Positions 43,807-52,999 of a stretch of 64,000 nt of DNA are shown here, one piece after another. The DNA lies in assembly GCF_001665785.1 (NCBI RefSeq), contig NZ_LZSO01000016.1, positions 1 through 64,000 on the forward strand, read 5' to 3'. The stretch comes from Mycolicibacterium peregrinum. GTDB lineage: Bacteria; Actinomycetota; Actinomycetes; Mycobacteriales; Mycobacteriaceae. A program made the position numbers and the translations under genes. The notes under the pieces were generated by a model. The model worked only from the letters and a program-made list of their open reading frames with translations. It was not told the DNA's origin and ran no database searches. How positions within the stretch are numbered: position 1 is the first letter of the stretch; each line of letters starts with the position of its first letter.

Positions 43807-45840
43807 GTGACTGCGGCGCCGGTCCGTGCTGCCAGTCGGCGTCGGCGTGCCTCCATCAGGCGTGACATCCCGGCGCTCGACGGTATCCGCGCGATCGCCG
43901 TGGCTCTGGTGCTGGCCGGTCACGGCGGGGTGCCGGGTGTGGCCGGAGGTTTCATCGGCGTCGACGTCTTCTTCGTGCTCAGTGGATTCCTGATCACCTC
44001 GCTCCTGCTCGACGAGTTCCGCCGCACCGAGCGCATCGACCTCAAAGGCTTCTGGATCCGCCGGGCCAAGCGTCTGCTGCCGGCGATGGTGCTGATGACC
44101 TTGGCCGTCGTGATCGCCCGGCCGTTGTTCCCCTCCGAAGCGGTGACCTCGCTCCGCGAGGACGCGGTCGGTGCGTTCTTCTGGATGGCCAACTGGGTTT
44201 TCGTCGCCGCGGACACCGACTACTTCAGCCAGGGCGCCACGCCCTCGCCGTTGCAGCACACCTGGTCGCTGGCGGTCGAGGAGCAGTACTACCTGCTGTG
44301 GCCATTGCTCGTGCTGGCCGCCGCGCTGCTGGTGCGCCGTTTCACGATGGACCGTCCGAACCCCCGTTTGATCGGCGCGACCCGCGCCGTGGTCTTCGTG
44401 CTGGCGGTGCTCGGTGTGGTCGGCTCGGCCGTGGCGGCGATCCTGTTGTCCGGCGACGCCGGTGAGCTCAACCGCGTGTACTTCGGCACCGACACCCGGG
44501 CGCAGGCGCTGCTGATCGGTGCGGCTGCCGCGGCGCTGCTGGTGCGGGACTGGTCGGCACTGACGGTGTCGGGCACGCTGATCCGGACGCGGTGGCGGCG
44601 CTGGGTCGCCTGGACGTTGCCGGTGGTCGGTATCGCGGTGCTGGCGCTGGCCGCGCACCTCGCGACGGGCAGTGCCGACGAGTTCCACCACGGGCTGCTG
44701 ATCGTGGTGGCCGTGGGTGCGGTGCTCGTCGTCGCCCCCGTCGCGCTGGACCAGGGCGGCTACGTCGCGCGGGCACTGGCCTGGTTCCCGCTCGTCACCC
44801 TCGGCGTCATCTCCTATGGCGTCTACCTCTGGCACTGGCCGATCTTTCTGATCCTGAACGGCGAACGCACCGGGCTTTCCGGCTGGTCGCTACTGGCGTT
44901 GCGGTGCGCGGTGACGATCGCGGTGTCGTGGGTGTCGTGGTGGGCGGTCGAGCAGCCGGTCCGGCACTGGCGCCCGCAGCATGTCCCGATGCTGCGGCTG
45001 GCGGCGGCGACGGTGGCCACCGCGGCTGTCGTGACGATGACGTTCGTTCCGGTGAGCATCCCGACGCGCCCCGCGGGTCCGGACGTGATGGCTGCCGCGG
45101 CGTCCGAGCAGGACATCGGCGCCGAGCGAGCCGTCCCGGTAGGACCTCCGCCGGCGCTGCCGCCCGGCACGCAAACCGTTGCGGTGTTCGGCGACTCGGT
45201 GGCCTGGACTCTGATGCGCTATCTGCCCGCCACGCCGGGTTTCCATTTCAGCGACTACACCACCATCGGCTGCGGCATCGCCCGCGGCGGACCGTACCGG
45301 TCGGCCGGGGAGACGCTGAACCAGAAGCCGGAGTGTGATTCCTGGCCGGAACGCTGGGCCCAGCGGATCGCGCACGACCGCCCCCAGACCGTGCTGCTGA
45401 TGATCGGGCGCTGGGAGGTCGTGGACCGGACCTGGAAGGGCCGGTGGACCCACGTCGGCAACGACGCCTACGACGCATACCTCAAAGGTGAGTTGCAGCG
45501 CGCACTGGACATCCTGAGCTCGACCGGCGCCCGCGTCGTGGTGACCACGGCGCCGTACAACCGGCGCGGCGAACGGTCGGACGGGACGCTGTACCCCGAG
45601 GATCAGCCGGGCCGGGTGCAGGCCTGGAACACCATGCTGCGCAATGTGGTCGGGCAACGGCCGAACGTGTCGGTGCTGGATTTCAACGGCAAGCTCAATC
45701 CGGACGGCAAGTACACCGCGAAGATCGACGGGGTGCGGATGCGCAGCGACGGTGTGCACCCGACCTCGGAGGCCGTGCAGTGGCTGACGCCGTGGCTGCT
45801 CGACTCACTCAAGGCGCCTGCCAAACCGGCGGGACGCTAG
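43807..45840 (+). CDS. OatA-type acyltransferase-3 with C-terminal SGNH domain
   Basis: A 677-residue envelope enzyme with two parts. Residues about 15-420 form an acyltransferase-3 domain with about 11 membrane helices, starting IPALDGIRAIAVALVLAGHGG; the catalytic His is in AGHGG. FRRTERIDLKGFWIRRAKRL and HTWSLAVEEQYYLLWP are family blocks. Residues about 470-677 form an extracytoplasmic SGNH hydrolase fold, with the Ser in VAVFGDSVAWTLM and Asp-x-x-His in DGVHPTSEAVQW. Such enzymes acylate cell-wall or glycolipid sugars. The GTG at 43807 has GGGAGG upstream; earlier in-frame starts give a non-conserved tail. Confidence 0.88.
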   Translation: MTAAPVRAASRRRRASIRRDIPALDGIRAIAVALVLAGHGGVPGVAGGFIGVDVFFVLSGFLITSLLLDEFRRTERIDLKGFWIRRAKRLLPAMVLMTLAVVIARPLFPSEAVTSLREDAVGAFFWMANWVFVAADTDYFSQGATPSPLQHTWSLAVEEQYYLLWPLLVLAAALLVRRFTMDRPNPRLIGATRAVVFVLAVLGVVGSAVAAILLSGDAGELNRVYFGTDTRAQALLIGAAAAALLVRDWSALTVSGTLIRTRWRRWVAWTLPVVGIAVLALAAHLATGSADEFHHGLLIVVAVGAVLVVAPVALDQGGYVARALAWFPLVTLGVISYGVYLWHWPIFLILNGERTGLSGWSLLALRCAVTIAVSWVSWWAVEQPVRHWRPQHVPMLRLAAATVATAAVVTMTFVPVSIPTRPAGPDVMAAAASEQDIGAERAVPVGPPPALPPGTQTVAVFGDSVAWTLMRYLPATPGFHFSDYTTIGCGIARGGPYRSAGETLNQKPECDSWPERWAQRIAHDRPQTVLLMIGRWEVVDRTWKGRWTHVGNDAYDAYLKGELQRALDILSSTGARVVVTTAPYNRRGERSDGTLYPEDQPGRVQAWNTMLRNVVGQRPNVSVLDFNGKLNPDGKYTAKIDGVRMRSDGVHPTSEAVQWLTPWLLDSLKAPAKPAGR

Positions 45841-45845
45841 TCGAT

Positions 45846-46769
45846 TTAGCGAGGGCAGGTGTCGTACTGCTCGCGGACGCGCTCCTGCAGCGCCTTGTCC
45901 TCGGGCGACAGGTTGTCCCCGTGGGGTGCGCTCGGATATCCGCAAGCGCCCACGTGCACTGTTCCGTCGGGTCGGCCCGCGCTCAGTTGCCCGACGTGCC
46001 AGCTCAACATCAACGGTGAGCCGGGACCTGCGTCGAGCGCAGCGATGATGTTGCTGAGTTGGGATTCCGCGGTGAGGCTGCTCGTCACCGGGACGCTTAG
46101 CTCGGTGATGACGCCGGAATCGACCGTGACCGAGCCTATTTGACCGGGTACCGACTCGAGTTGGGCGTTGACGTGCCGTTCCTGATCAGGCGGGAATGGA
46201 AAATTGATCTTCCAGTCCCACACGCGGCTTGAGGGGCCTGGGCTTATTTCGGCCCGCCCGATCTGGCCGAGGGTCTCCCGGATCGTGGCGAGCGTGGCCG
46301 CTACCGGCGATCCGACTGTTACGTGGAGGTCGCCTTCCGGCATTTCGTCGCGGGTCCACTCGATCACCGCGGTCGGGCCCACAGCCGGGGCGAGCTGGCG
46401 CAGCCGCTCGACATCGTCGACGAATTGACTTGCATCAATGTCGGCGACCGTGCCCTTGACAGAAATCTTCGGCTTCTCGGAAACGGTGATGTCGACGGTG
46501 TCCAAGTTCTCGTGTGGGCTGTTCTTGATCGTGTCGAGGACCGTTCGGATCTGCTGGGGCGTCGCCGTCCTCATCATTACGTAGAGATTTGGCAGCGTGA
46601 CGGTTGCCAACCCGTCGTCGTTCGTCGAAAACCCGGCACGAGTCACACCTGGCATGGTGGCGACGGTGTCTTTTACCTTCTCGGCGCCGTCGTCCTTTCC
46701 GAGGCCGAAGAAGCACCCGCTGAGCAGACCCGCAATGAGGAGAACGATGGCGGCCGTCACTTTCGTCAT
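45846..46769 (-). CDS. Lipoprotein partner of the type VII substrate
   Basis: A 307-residue lipoprotein. The signal peptide ends in a lipobox LLSGC near residue 19 (VTAAIVLLIAGLLSGC). The rest is a repeat of two similar halves of strand-helix units (VKDTVATMPGVTRAGFSTND and LATIRETLGQIGRAEISPGP, each followed by ASQ/PQ-QIRTVLDTIKN-like helices), like BON or ribosomal-S6-like folds. Its ATG overlaps the stop of the effector-like gene by 4 bp (ATGA), so they are co-expressed. An envelope immunity or receptor role is an inference; no family name is certain. Confidence 0.72.
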   Translation of the reverse strand: MTKVTAAIVLLIAGLLSGCFFGLGKDDGAEKVKDTVATMPGVTRAGFSTNDDGLATVTLPNLYVMMRTATPQQIRTVLDTIKNSPHENLDTVDITVSEKPKISVKGTVADIDASQFVDDVERLRQLAPAVGPTAVIEWTRDEMPEGDLHVTVGSPVAATLATIRETLGQIGRAEISPGPSSRVWDWKINFPFPPDQERHVNAQLESVPGQIGSVTVDSGVITELSVPVTSSLTAESQLSNIIAALDAGPGSPLMLSWHVGQLSAGRPDGTVHVGACGYPSAPHGDNLSPEDKALQERVREQYDTCPR

Positions 46770-47938
46770 CGCGTGACTCCTGGGGTCCGGCCCGCCGTGG
46801 GGTAGGGGGTTGGGTCGCCGGACGGAAGGCCTTCGGAATTGCCGGAGTTGGCGCCCGACTTGCTCCAGTCGAGGCCGTGGCCGTCGGCGCTGACGAATAC
46901 GGTGTCGCCCCTGTCAACCGCCGCCTGAACGAGGTTGGCGAGTTCCTGGGGCGATGTATCAGGGTTGGCCATGCCGATCTGGCGGCCGATTTCGTTGTTA
47001 TAGAGATCCATTGCCTCACGCGGTGCGGGATCTCCCGGGCGGCGTTCGTGGGCCGTGGCGAACTTGCGCGTCCACTCTTCACCGAACCGCTGTGTCATCA
47101 GGGCATTCCAGTACGTGTGCCGGAACGCATCAGTGCGGTTGTCGGTGGTCGCGTCAGGGGCGGGAGGCGGAAACCGCTTGATGGCTTCCTCCGTCGTAGC
47201 GCTCTTGATGTCGAAGAAATCCTTGATCGCGAATGGCCCTTGGGTTGCGAGTAACTCCGAGAGCACGTCGTACTCACCGACAGTGAGGTCCGCATCGCCT
47301 TTGAGCTTGTCTCCGAAGATGTCTCCGATGCGGTCGATCAGCCCTCTGGGCAGCATCCGATCGTCTTTGACCTGGTACTCGCGAAGGATGTCTTCGAGCT
47401 TCTTGCGGGGATCCTCTTCCATGGGCGATCCGGCGCTCTCGCCGGCTCCGAGCTTCTGGTACTCGTCGGCGATTTCGGTGATGTCCTTGCCGATGTCCGA
47501 GAGATCGGCGGTGGTTCGACCGACGACTTCGGCGATCCGGCCCATGCCGGCGGCGACGATCGGCAGCAGCATCGTCTCCCGGAGCGGACCCGGTGGCACC
47601 GAGTTGGCCAAGCTGACCACCTGATCATGCACCGTGCCGAGATCTTTGCGTCCCCGGCTGACGGCACGGGCAGACGCGTCGATCTGGGAGCCGAGACGTT
47701 GATCGAGGGCGGCCAATGCCCCCATCTTCGCGATGTTCTGGTTGTTCGCTTCCGCGTACGCGTCGGACGCGCTACCCCTCCAAGCGTCCCCGGGCAGGGT
47801 TCCCGCCATGCCGCTCTCGACGGCGCGGACGGCGGTGCTGCTCTCGAACAAGGGGGCGCCGGACTGGGGAGGTGTGTCGTCACCGAAGTTCGACCGGGCA
47901 CTTTGGTACGTCGTCAGAAAAGCTTGGAGCACGCTCAT
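46766..47938 (-). CDS. EspA/EspE-like type VII substrate with toxin-like C-terminus
   Basis: A 390-residue protein. The N-terminus (residues 1-130) resembles EspA/EspE: GTLPGDAWRGSASDAYAEAN carries a WxG turn, followed by helices with ALAALDQRLGSQIDASARAV. A linker of about residues 160-240 is charged. The C-terminal part (about 255-390) has DNRTDAFRHTYWNALMTQRF, FATAHERRPGD, AMDLYNNEIGRQIG and SADGHGLDWSKSG, which matches a DUF6973-type toxin-associated domain as far as I can judge. Many conserved His/Asp/Asn hint at catalysis. The ATG at 47938 starts MSVLQAFLTTYQS. A lipoprotein gene overlaps its stop. Confidence 0.7.
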   Translation of the reverse strand: MSVLQAFLTTYQSARSNFGDDTPPQSGAPLFESSTAVRAVESGMAGTLPGDAWRGSASDAYAEANNQNIAKMGALAALDQRLGSQIDASARAVSRGRKDLGTVHDQVVSLANSVPPGPLRETMLLPIVAAGMGRIAEVVGRTTADLSDIGKDITEIADEYQKLGAGESAGSPMEEDPRKKLEDILREYQVKDDRMLPRGLIDRIGDIFGDKLKGDADLTVGEYDVLSELLATQGPFAIKDFFDIKSATTEEAIKRFPPPAPDATTDNRTDAFRHTYWNALMTQRFGEEWTRKFATAHERRPGDPAPREAMDLYNNEIGRQIGMANPDTSPQELANLVQAAVDRGDTVFVSADGHGLDWSKSGANSGNSEGLPSGDPTPYPTAGRTPGVTR

Positions 47939-48042
47939 CGATGCCGCCCCCCGTTTGTCACCCACCAATTATCGGGGCGGGTAACACAGCACCCTGACAG
48001 CAATTTGTCAGGCCGGTGAGGTCGGCGAGCAGGTTGAGCGCG

Positions 48043-48309
48043 TTAGTGACCCAGGCGCCCGCGGCCGAGCTGCAGCAGCAGGATGGCCAGGTCCTTGCCC
48101 TCGGGGCCGAGCACGCTGTAGCGCTCGATGACCTGCATCTCGCGGCTGTGCACCAGGCGGGTGCCGCCGGAGGCCATTCGGGCCTTGCCGATCAGTTTGG
48201 AAACCTCGGCCCGGCGCTTCACGGCAGCCAGGATGGTCGCGTCGAGTTCGTCGATCTCACGGCGCAGGTCATCGATGTCAGGCACGTTCTCGATTGTCGT
48301 CTCAGTCAT
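48043..48309 (-). CDS. Chorismate mutase, AroQ-delta type
   Basis: The 88-residue intracellular chorismate mutase converts chorismate to prephenate for Phe and Tyr synthesis. It is nearly collinear with Rv0948c: IDDLRREIDELDATILAAVKRRAEVSKLIGKARMASGGTRLVHSREMQVIERY (by ends). The active-site Arg/Lys/Glu are in KRRAEVSKLIGKARM and REMQVIERY. The C-terminal LQLGRGRLGH is the segment that lets DAHP synthase bind and activate the enzyme. ATG at 48309. It is a single minus-strand gene before uvrD1. Confidence 0.95.
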   Translation of the reverse strand: MTETTIENVPDIDDLRREIDELDATILAAVKRRAEVSKLIGKARMASGGTRLVHSREMQVIERYSVLGPEGKDLAILLLQLGRGRLGH

Positions 48310-48455
48310 GATGATGGGCTCCGGATACGAACCGCAGGCTGGGATGGGAGGCAGCTAATCCCCGGTAGCCGATGGTCGGTTCCCGGCGAAATAGACGCCC
48401 CTGCTCTGTGAGCACGATTTTGAGTGTGCCATCATCGGCCAGACGACCGCAAAAG

Positions 48456-48494
48456 TGTCTGCCACCAGCGATAGATGTCTGCCATCAGCGGTAG
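48456..48494. repeat. Two 19-bp direct repeats upstream of uvrD1
   Basis: TGTCTGCCACCAGCGATAG (48456-48474) and TGTCTGCCATCAGCGGTAG (48476-48494) differ at two bases and are spaced 20 bp apart centre to centre, about two helical turns. They end 13 bp before the uvrD1 ATG at 48508, so they cover the likely promoter or leader. They could be a dimeric operator; no known regulator motif was recognised. Confidence 0.6.
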
Positions 48495-48507
48495 GTTTGT
48501 GGGCGAT

Positions 48508-50823
48508 ATGACGATCTCAACCGAAACGGATCAACTCCTCGACGGCCTCAATCCGCAACAACGCCAGGCAGTGCTTCACGAAGGCTCGCCACTGCTGATC
48601 GTCGCGGGTGCTGGTTCGGGCAAGACAGCGGTGCTGACCCGTCGCATCGCCTACCTGCTCGCCGCCCGTGACGTCGGGGTCGGGCAGATCCTGGCGATCA
48701 CGTTCACCAACAAGGCCGCCGCCGAGATGCGCGAGCGCGTGGTCCAGCTGGTGGGCCCCAGAGCCCGGAACATGTGGGTTTCGACGTTCCACTCCACCTG
48801 CGTGCGGATCCTGCGCAACCAGGCGTCACTGCTGCCGGGGCTGAATTCCAACTTCTCGATCTACGACTCGGACGATTCGCGGCGCCTGCTGATGATGATC
48901 GGCAAGGACATGGGGCTGGACACGAAGCGGTACTCGCCGCGGCTGCTGGCCAACGGCATCTCCAACCTGAAGAACGAGCTGATCGGACCCGAGCAGGCCG
49001 CGGCCGAGGCGTCGGAGGCGGCCGAGGAGATGGCCGGCATCATCGCGCAGGTCTACGGCGAGTACCAGCGTCGGCTGCGTGCGGCCAATGCGCTGGACTT
49101 CGATGACCTGATCGGGGAGACGGTCGGGATCCTGCAGGCCTTCCCGCAGATCGCCCAGTACTACCGGCGCCGGTTCCGCCACGTCCTGGTCGACGAGTAC
49201 CAGGACACCAACCACGCGCAGTACGTGTTGGTGCGCGAGCTGGTCGGGCACCACCTCGACGAGAAGGACGGGGTGGCCCCGTCGGAACTGTGTGTGGTGG
49301 GTGACGCCGATCAGTCGATCTATGCGTTCCGCGGCGCGACGATCCGCAACATCGAGGACTTCGAGCGCGACTACCCCGACGCGACCACGATCCTGCTCGA
49401 GCAGAACTACCGCTCCACCCAGACCATCCTGAATGCGGCCAACTCGGTGATCGCCCGCAACACGGGCCGCCGCGAGAAGCGGCTGTGGACCGAGGAAGGC
49501 GAGGGCGAGCTGATCGTCGGCTACGTGGCCGACAACGAACACGACGAGGCCCGGTTCGTGGCCGAGGAGATCGACTCGCTGGCCGACAGTGAGGGCCTCA
49601 AGTATTCGGACGTCGCGGTGTTTTACCGCACCAACAACTCCTCGCGCGCGCTGGAGGAAGTGTTCATCCGCGCCGGCATCCCGTACAAGGTCGTCGGCGG
49701 CGTCCGGTTCTACGAGCGCCGCGAGATCCGCGACATCGTCGCTTACCTGCGGGTGCTGGACAATCCGGGTGACGCGGTGAGCATGCGCCGCATCCTCAAC
49801 ACCCCGCGCCGCGGCATCGGTGACCGGGCTGAGGCTTGTGTGGCGGTGTACGCCGAGAACACCGGGGCCAACTTCAACGATGCGCTGCAGGCGGCTGCCG
49901 AGGGGCGGGTGCCGATGCTGAACTCCCGCTCGGAGAAGGCCATCGCGAGCTTCGTGGAGATGCTGGACCAGTTGCGGGCCAAGCTCGATGACGAGCTGGG
50001 GGATCTGGTCGAGGCCGTGCTGGAGCGCACCGGTTACCGTCGTGAACTGGAGGCCTCCAGTGATCCGCAGGATCTGGCCCGGTTGGACAACCTCAACGAA
50101 TTGGTCAGCGTCGCACACGAATTCAGCACGGATCTGGCCAATGCCCGGGCACTGGCCGAGCAGGGTGAGGGCGAGCCGGTCGATGAGGACATCCCCGACA
50201 CCGGGGTGCTGGCCCAGTTCCTGGAGCGGGTCTCGTTGGTGGCCGACGCTGACGAGATCCCCGAAGACGGTGCAGGTGTGGTGACGATGATGACGCTGCA
50301 CACGGCCAAGGGGCTGGAATTCCCGGCGGTGTTCGTCACCGGCTGGGAGGACGGCATGTTCCCGCACATGCGGGCACTCGGCGATCCCAACGAGCTGTCC
50401 GAAGAACGTCGGTTGGCCTACGTCGGCATCACCCGGGCCCGCAAGCGGCTGTACCTCTCACGGGCCAAGGTGCGTTCGTCGTGGGGGCAGCCCATGCTGA
50501 ACCCGGAATCTCGTTTCCTGCGGGAGATTCCCGAGGACCTGATCAACTGGCGACGCATCGAGCAGCCGTCGTCGATGAGTGCGCCGGTCGGCAACGCCGG
50601 CCGCTACGGCACCCCGCGTCCTTCCCCGTCACGGCCCGCGCCGGCGCGCAACCGCCCGATCATCACGCTGGAGCCCGGCGACCGGGTCACCCACGACAAG
50701 TACGGGTTGGGCCGCGTCGAGGAAGTCACGGGCGTGGGCGATCTGGCGATGTCTCTGATCGACTTCGGCAGTGGGGGCCGGGTCAAGCTCATGCACAACC
50801 ACGCGCCGGTGCAGAAGCTCTAA
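48508..50823 (+). CDS. uvrD1: ATP-dependent DNA helicase UvrD1
   Basis: A 771-residue superfamily-1 3'-5' helicase of excision repair; the mycobacterial enzyme is stimulated by Ku. Motifs in order are Walker A AGAGSGKT (near residue 35), Ia ITFTNKAAAEMRERV, Walker B VDEYQDTNHAQ, III VGDADQSIYAFRGA, IV QNYRSTQTIL, V VTMMTLHTAKGLEFPAV and VI YVGITRARKRLYL. The C-terminal 80 residues (ITLEPGDRVTHDKYGLGRVEEV) form the Tudor-like domain. The ATG at 48508 is the family start; an upstream ATG at 48475 lies in the repeats. Confidence 0.97.
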   Translation: MTISTETDQLLDGLNPQQRQAVLHEGSPLLIVAGAGSGKTAVLTRRIAYLLAARDVGVGQILAITFTNKAAAEMRERVVQLVGPRARNMWVSTFHSTCVRILRNQASLLPGLNSNFSIYDSDDSRRLLMMIGKDMGLDTKRYSPRLLANGISNLKNELIGPEQAAAEASEAAEEMAGIIAQVYGEYQRRLRAANALDFDDLIGETVGILQAFPQIAQYYRRRFRHVLVDEYQDTNHAQYVLVRELVGHHLDEKDGVAPSELCVVGDADQSIYAFRGATIRNIEDFERDYPDATTILLEQNYRSTQTILNAANSVIARNTGRREKRLWTEEGEGELIVGYVADNEHDEARFVAEEIDSLADSEGLKYSDVAVFYRTNNSSRALEEVFIRAGIPYKVVGGVRFYERREIRDIVAYLRVLDNPGDAVSMRRILNTPRRGIGDRAEACVAVYAENTGANFNDALQAAAEGRVPMLNSRSEKAIASFVEMLDQLRAKLDDELGDLVEAVLERTGYRRELEASSDPQDLARLDNLNELVSVAHEFSTDLANARALAEQGEGEPVDEDIPDTGVLAQFLERVSLVADADEIPEDGAGVVTMMTLHTAKGLEFPAVFVTGWEDGMFPHMRALGDPNELSEERRLAYVGITRARKRLYLSRAKVRSSWGQPMLNPESRFLREIPEDLINWRRIEQPSSMSAPVGNAGRYGTPRPSPSRPAPARNRPIITLEPGDRVTHDKYGLGRVEEVTGVGDLAMSLIDFGSGGRVKLMHNHAPVQKL

Positions 50824-50835
50824 GGCTTCCCAACC

Positions 50836-50898
50836 CGTTGACTCTGCGCTGACGGCGTAGGTCTGTCGTACTTTTGCGCCGTGCTCGCAGAATCAACG
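50836..50898. terminator. Large imperfect hairpin between convergent genes
   Basis: A 22-nt arm at 50836-50857 and its inverse at 50877-50898 match at 18 of 22 positions, with a 19-nt loop that contains CTTTT. The hairpin begins 13 bp after the uvrD1 stop and lies 100 bp before the end of the convergent ferredoxin gene. It could terminate both strands or be an intergenic palindrome element. Confidence 0.55.
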
Positions 50899-50999
50899 AG
50901 GGCTGGGTGGCCAGTTCCGGCCGGGCGAACACGGTTGCTGGGCGGAGCAATAGTTTGTTCTCGGATTGCGCCGCATCAGTGTCGTCTGCAGTCGCGTCG

Positions 51000-51410
51000 T
51001 CAGGCGTGTCCCTGATGATGCCAGGTACCGTCGGCCAACACCGCCGGGGCGCTGAGCCGTGGCTCGGCCAGAGGTGGAATCGACGTCAGCACCGGATTCT
51101 GGTCCAGTCGGGACCCGGGGGAGCGGCCCCGGCCCCAGCCCACCATCTCGCGGTAACCGCCGAGCAGGCCTGCTTCGGCGACGGCGGATTCGGTCGCGTG
51201 CGGGCTGTCGGCGCCGACGGGCACGGAGACCGGCGAGACGTACAGCGCATCGGTGGGGCAGTAGGCCTCGCACATGAAGCAGGTCTGGCAATCGGACTGG
51301 CGGGCGATGACCGGCACGCCGTCGGGGCCACGATCGAAAACGTCGGTGGGGCATACCTTCACGCAGACGTCGCATTTGATGCAAGCGGTGGTGCTGACGA
51401 TCTCGATCAC
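51000..51410 (-). CDS. AprB-like two-cluster [4Fe-4S] ferredoxin
   Basis: A 136-residue ferredoxin. Two cluster motifs are CIKCDVCVKVCP (residues 10-21) and CQTCFMCEAYCP (near 41-52), each CxxCxxCxxxCP, so it can bind two [4Fe-4S] clusters. The 80-residue tail with no Cys (ALYVSPVSVPVGADSPHATE to WHHQGHA) is like the AprB tail that wraps around AprA. The start GTG at 51410 overlaps the flavoprotein stop (GTGA), so the pair is co-translated. Likely the electron donor or acceptor of the flavoprotein. It is not the classic seven-iron ferredoxin of mycobacteria. Confidence 0.85.
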   Translation of the reverse strand: MIEIVSTTACIKCDVCVKVCPTDVFDRGPDGVPVIARQSDCQTCFMCEAYCPTDALYVSPVSVPVGADSPHATESAVAEAGLLGGYREMVGWGRGRSPGSRLDQNPVLTSIPPLAEPRLSAPAVLADGTWHHQGHA

Positions 51411-52999
51411 GCCACGGCCTCCGAGGAGATGAGTCGAGGGGCAACGGGATCGGGTGCGGTCCAGACCTCGTCGAGACCGCCGACCAGGATGCGGTGCTCG
51501 AAGCGGTGATCCGATTCGGGCAGATCCTCACGGCGGTGCAGGCCGCGGGTCTCGGGCCGGGCCAGGGATGCGGCGGTGATCCAGCGCGCCGCTGCAACCA
51601 TGGCGACCGCCTGGCGCTGCTTGTAGACGGCGCGTGCCGGAACCGGGGCGAGACCGTCGGCGACGTCACGCCAGAGGGTCTCCAGCGCCGCGGCCGATTG
51701 ACGAAGCCGCTCAGCTGATTTCAAATAGCTGCGCTGTGGCGGTAGGACATGCGACTGGGCAGCTGCGACCACCTCGTCGACGGTCGGCGCACCGGAGCGT
51801 GACCGCCCCGTGGGCGGTACCGTCGCAGCCGGTTCGACGCGTCGGGTGCGGCTGAACTCCGCGGCGCCCCGGCCGGCGAAGGTGCCCGACGCGATTGCCC
51901 AGGAGCCGTTGCGGCTGCCGCCGCCCGACAGCGAGCCGGTGATGAGCTCACGGGTCGCGGCATCTCCTGCCGCGTACAGTCCGGGAACCGTTGTTGCGCA
52001 ATCCGTCCCGGTCAGTCGCAGTCCGCCGGTGCCGCGCACCGACCCCTCGTAGACCATTCGGACCGGGTACGCCGTCGTGAATGGGTCGATGCCGGCCTTG
52101 TCCAGCGGCAGGAAGTAGTTCGGCTGGGCATCGCGCATCGTCTGGCGGATGTGTTCGGGGGCACGGTCCAGTCGGGCGAACACCCGCTCGCCACGGGTGA
52201 GTGCCCGCTGTGCGTCCTGACGCCCACTCAGCCCGCGTTGGGTGGTGAAGGGTCGGCCGTGTTCGTCGTAGAAGCTGCCCCACTGCAGCATTCGGCCCTT
52301 GGTGTGCACGCCCCACTCGGGCGCCAGCGCGTAGGCCGTGCAGAACTCCATGCCGGACAGGTGCGCGCCGTGTTCGGCCGCCATCAGCAGACCTTCGCCC
52401 GTATCGACGTTGGTGCCGAAGGTTCCGGACAGGAAGGCGGTTCCGCCGGTGGCCAGCACGACGGCACCCGCGGTGACCTGCCACGGCCGACCACCGTCCT
52501 GTCGGGCGATGCCGGTGGCACCGGTGACGACTCCGTCGTGGTCGGCGGTCAGGCCGAGCGCCGGGTGGTGGTCGAGGATCAGCACGCCGCTGCGGTGGGC
52601 CTTGCGGCGCATCCGGCGCATGTACTCCGGGCCCTGCAGACTACTGCGCATCTCGCGACCGTCGGTGCCCACCGGGAACGGATAGCCCCACTCGGAGAGC
52701 TGCTCGAGCCGGTCCCACGAGGTGGCCAATACCCGGAACATCCACTCGGAGTCCGTGATCCGGCCCGCGGCCAGCTCACGCTCGCGTACCGAATCCTCGC
52801 GCCGCGGGCCGGGACCGATGGCCCACAGGTTGTTGCCACCGGCGGCGGTGGCCCCGCTGGTGCCGCAGTAGCCCTTGTCCACCAGGATGACCCGGGCACC
52901 GGATTCGGTGGCCGAGATCGCGGCCCAGGTGGCGGCGGGGCCGCCGCCGATCACCAGGACATCGGTGACCAGCGCATCGGGGTCAGCGGGAGCGGTCAT
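51407..52999 (-). CDS. FAD flavoprotein of the fumarate-reductase/AprA superfamily
   Basis: The 530-residue product begins with the FAD motif VLVIGGGPAATWAAISATESGARVILVDKG (by ends; GGGPAA at residues 18-23), then CGTSGATAAGGNNLWAI. Blocks such as VVLATGGTAFLSGTFGTNVDTGEG and VPGLYAAGDAATRELITGSLSGGGSRNGSWAIASG (by ends) are those of the fumarate reductase/succinate dehydrogenase/AprA superfamily. With the two-cluster ferredoxin it forms an AprBA-like pair. It overlaps the upstream ABC ATPase by 17 bp and the ferredoxin by 4 bp. Substrate is unknown; a sulfur-containing compound is inferred from the transporter. Confidence 0.85.
   Translation of the reverse strand: MTAPADPDALVTDVLVIGGGPAATWAAISATESGARVILVDKGYCGTSGATAAGGNNLWAIGPGPRREDSVRERELAAGRITDSEWMFRVLATSWDRLEQLSEWGYPFPVGTDGREMRSSLQGPEYMRRMRRKAHRSGVLILDHHPALGLTADHDGVVTGATGIARQDGGRPWQVTAGAVVLATGGTAFLSGTFGTNVDTGEGLLMAAEHGAHLSGMEFCTAYALAPEWGVHTKGRMLQWGSFYDEHGRPFTTQRGLSGRQDAQRALTRGERVFARLDRAPEHIRQTMRDAQPNYFLPLDKAGIDPFTTAYPVRMVYEGSVRGTGGLRLTGTDCATTVPGLYAAGDAATRELITGSLSGGGSRNGSWAIASGTFAGRGAAEFSRTRRVEPAATVPPTGRSRSGAPTVDEVVAAAQSHVLPPQRSYLKSAERLRQSAAALETLWRDVADGLAPVPARAVYKQRQAVAMVAAARWITAASLARPETRGLHRREDLPESDHRFEHRILVGGLDEVWTAPDPVAPRLISSEAVA

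Noticed and set aside
48826..50367. 513-codon minus-strand frame opposite uvrD1
   Set aside because: All helicase motifs are on the plus strand; the antisense product is low-complexity.
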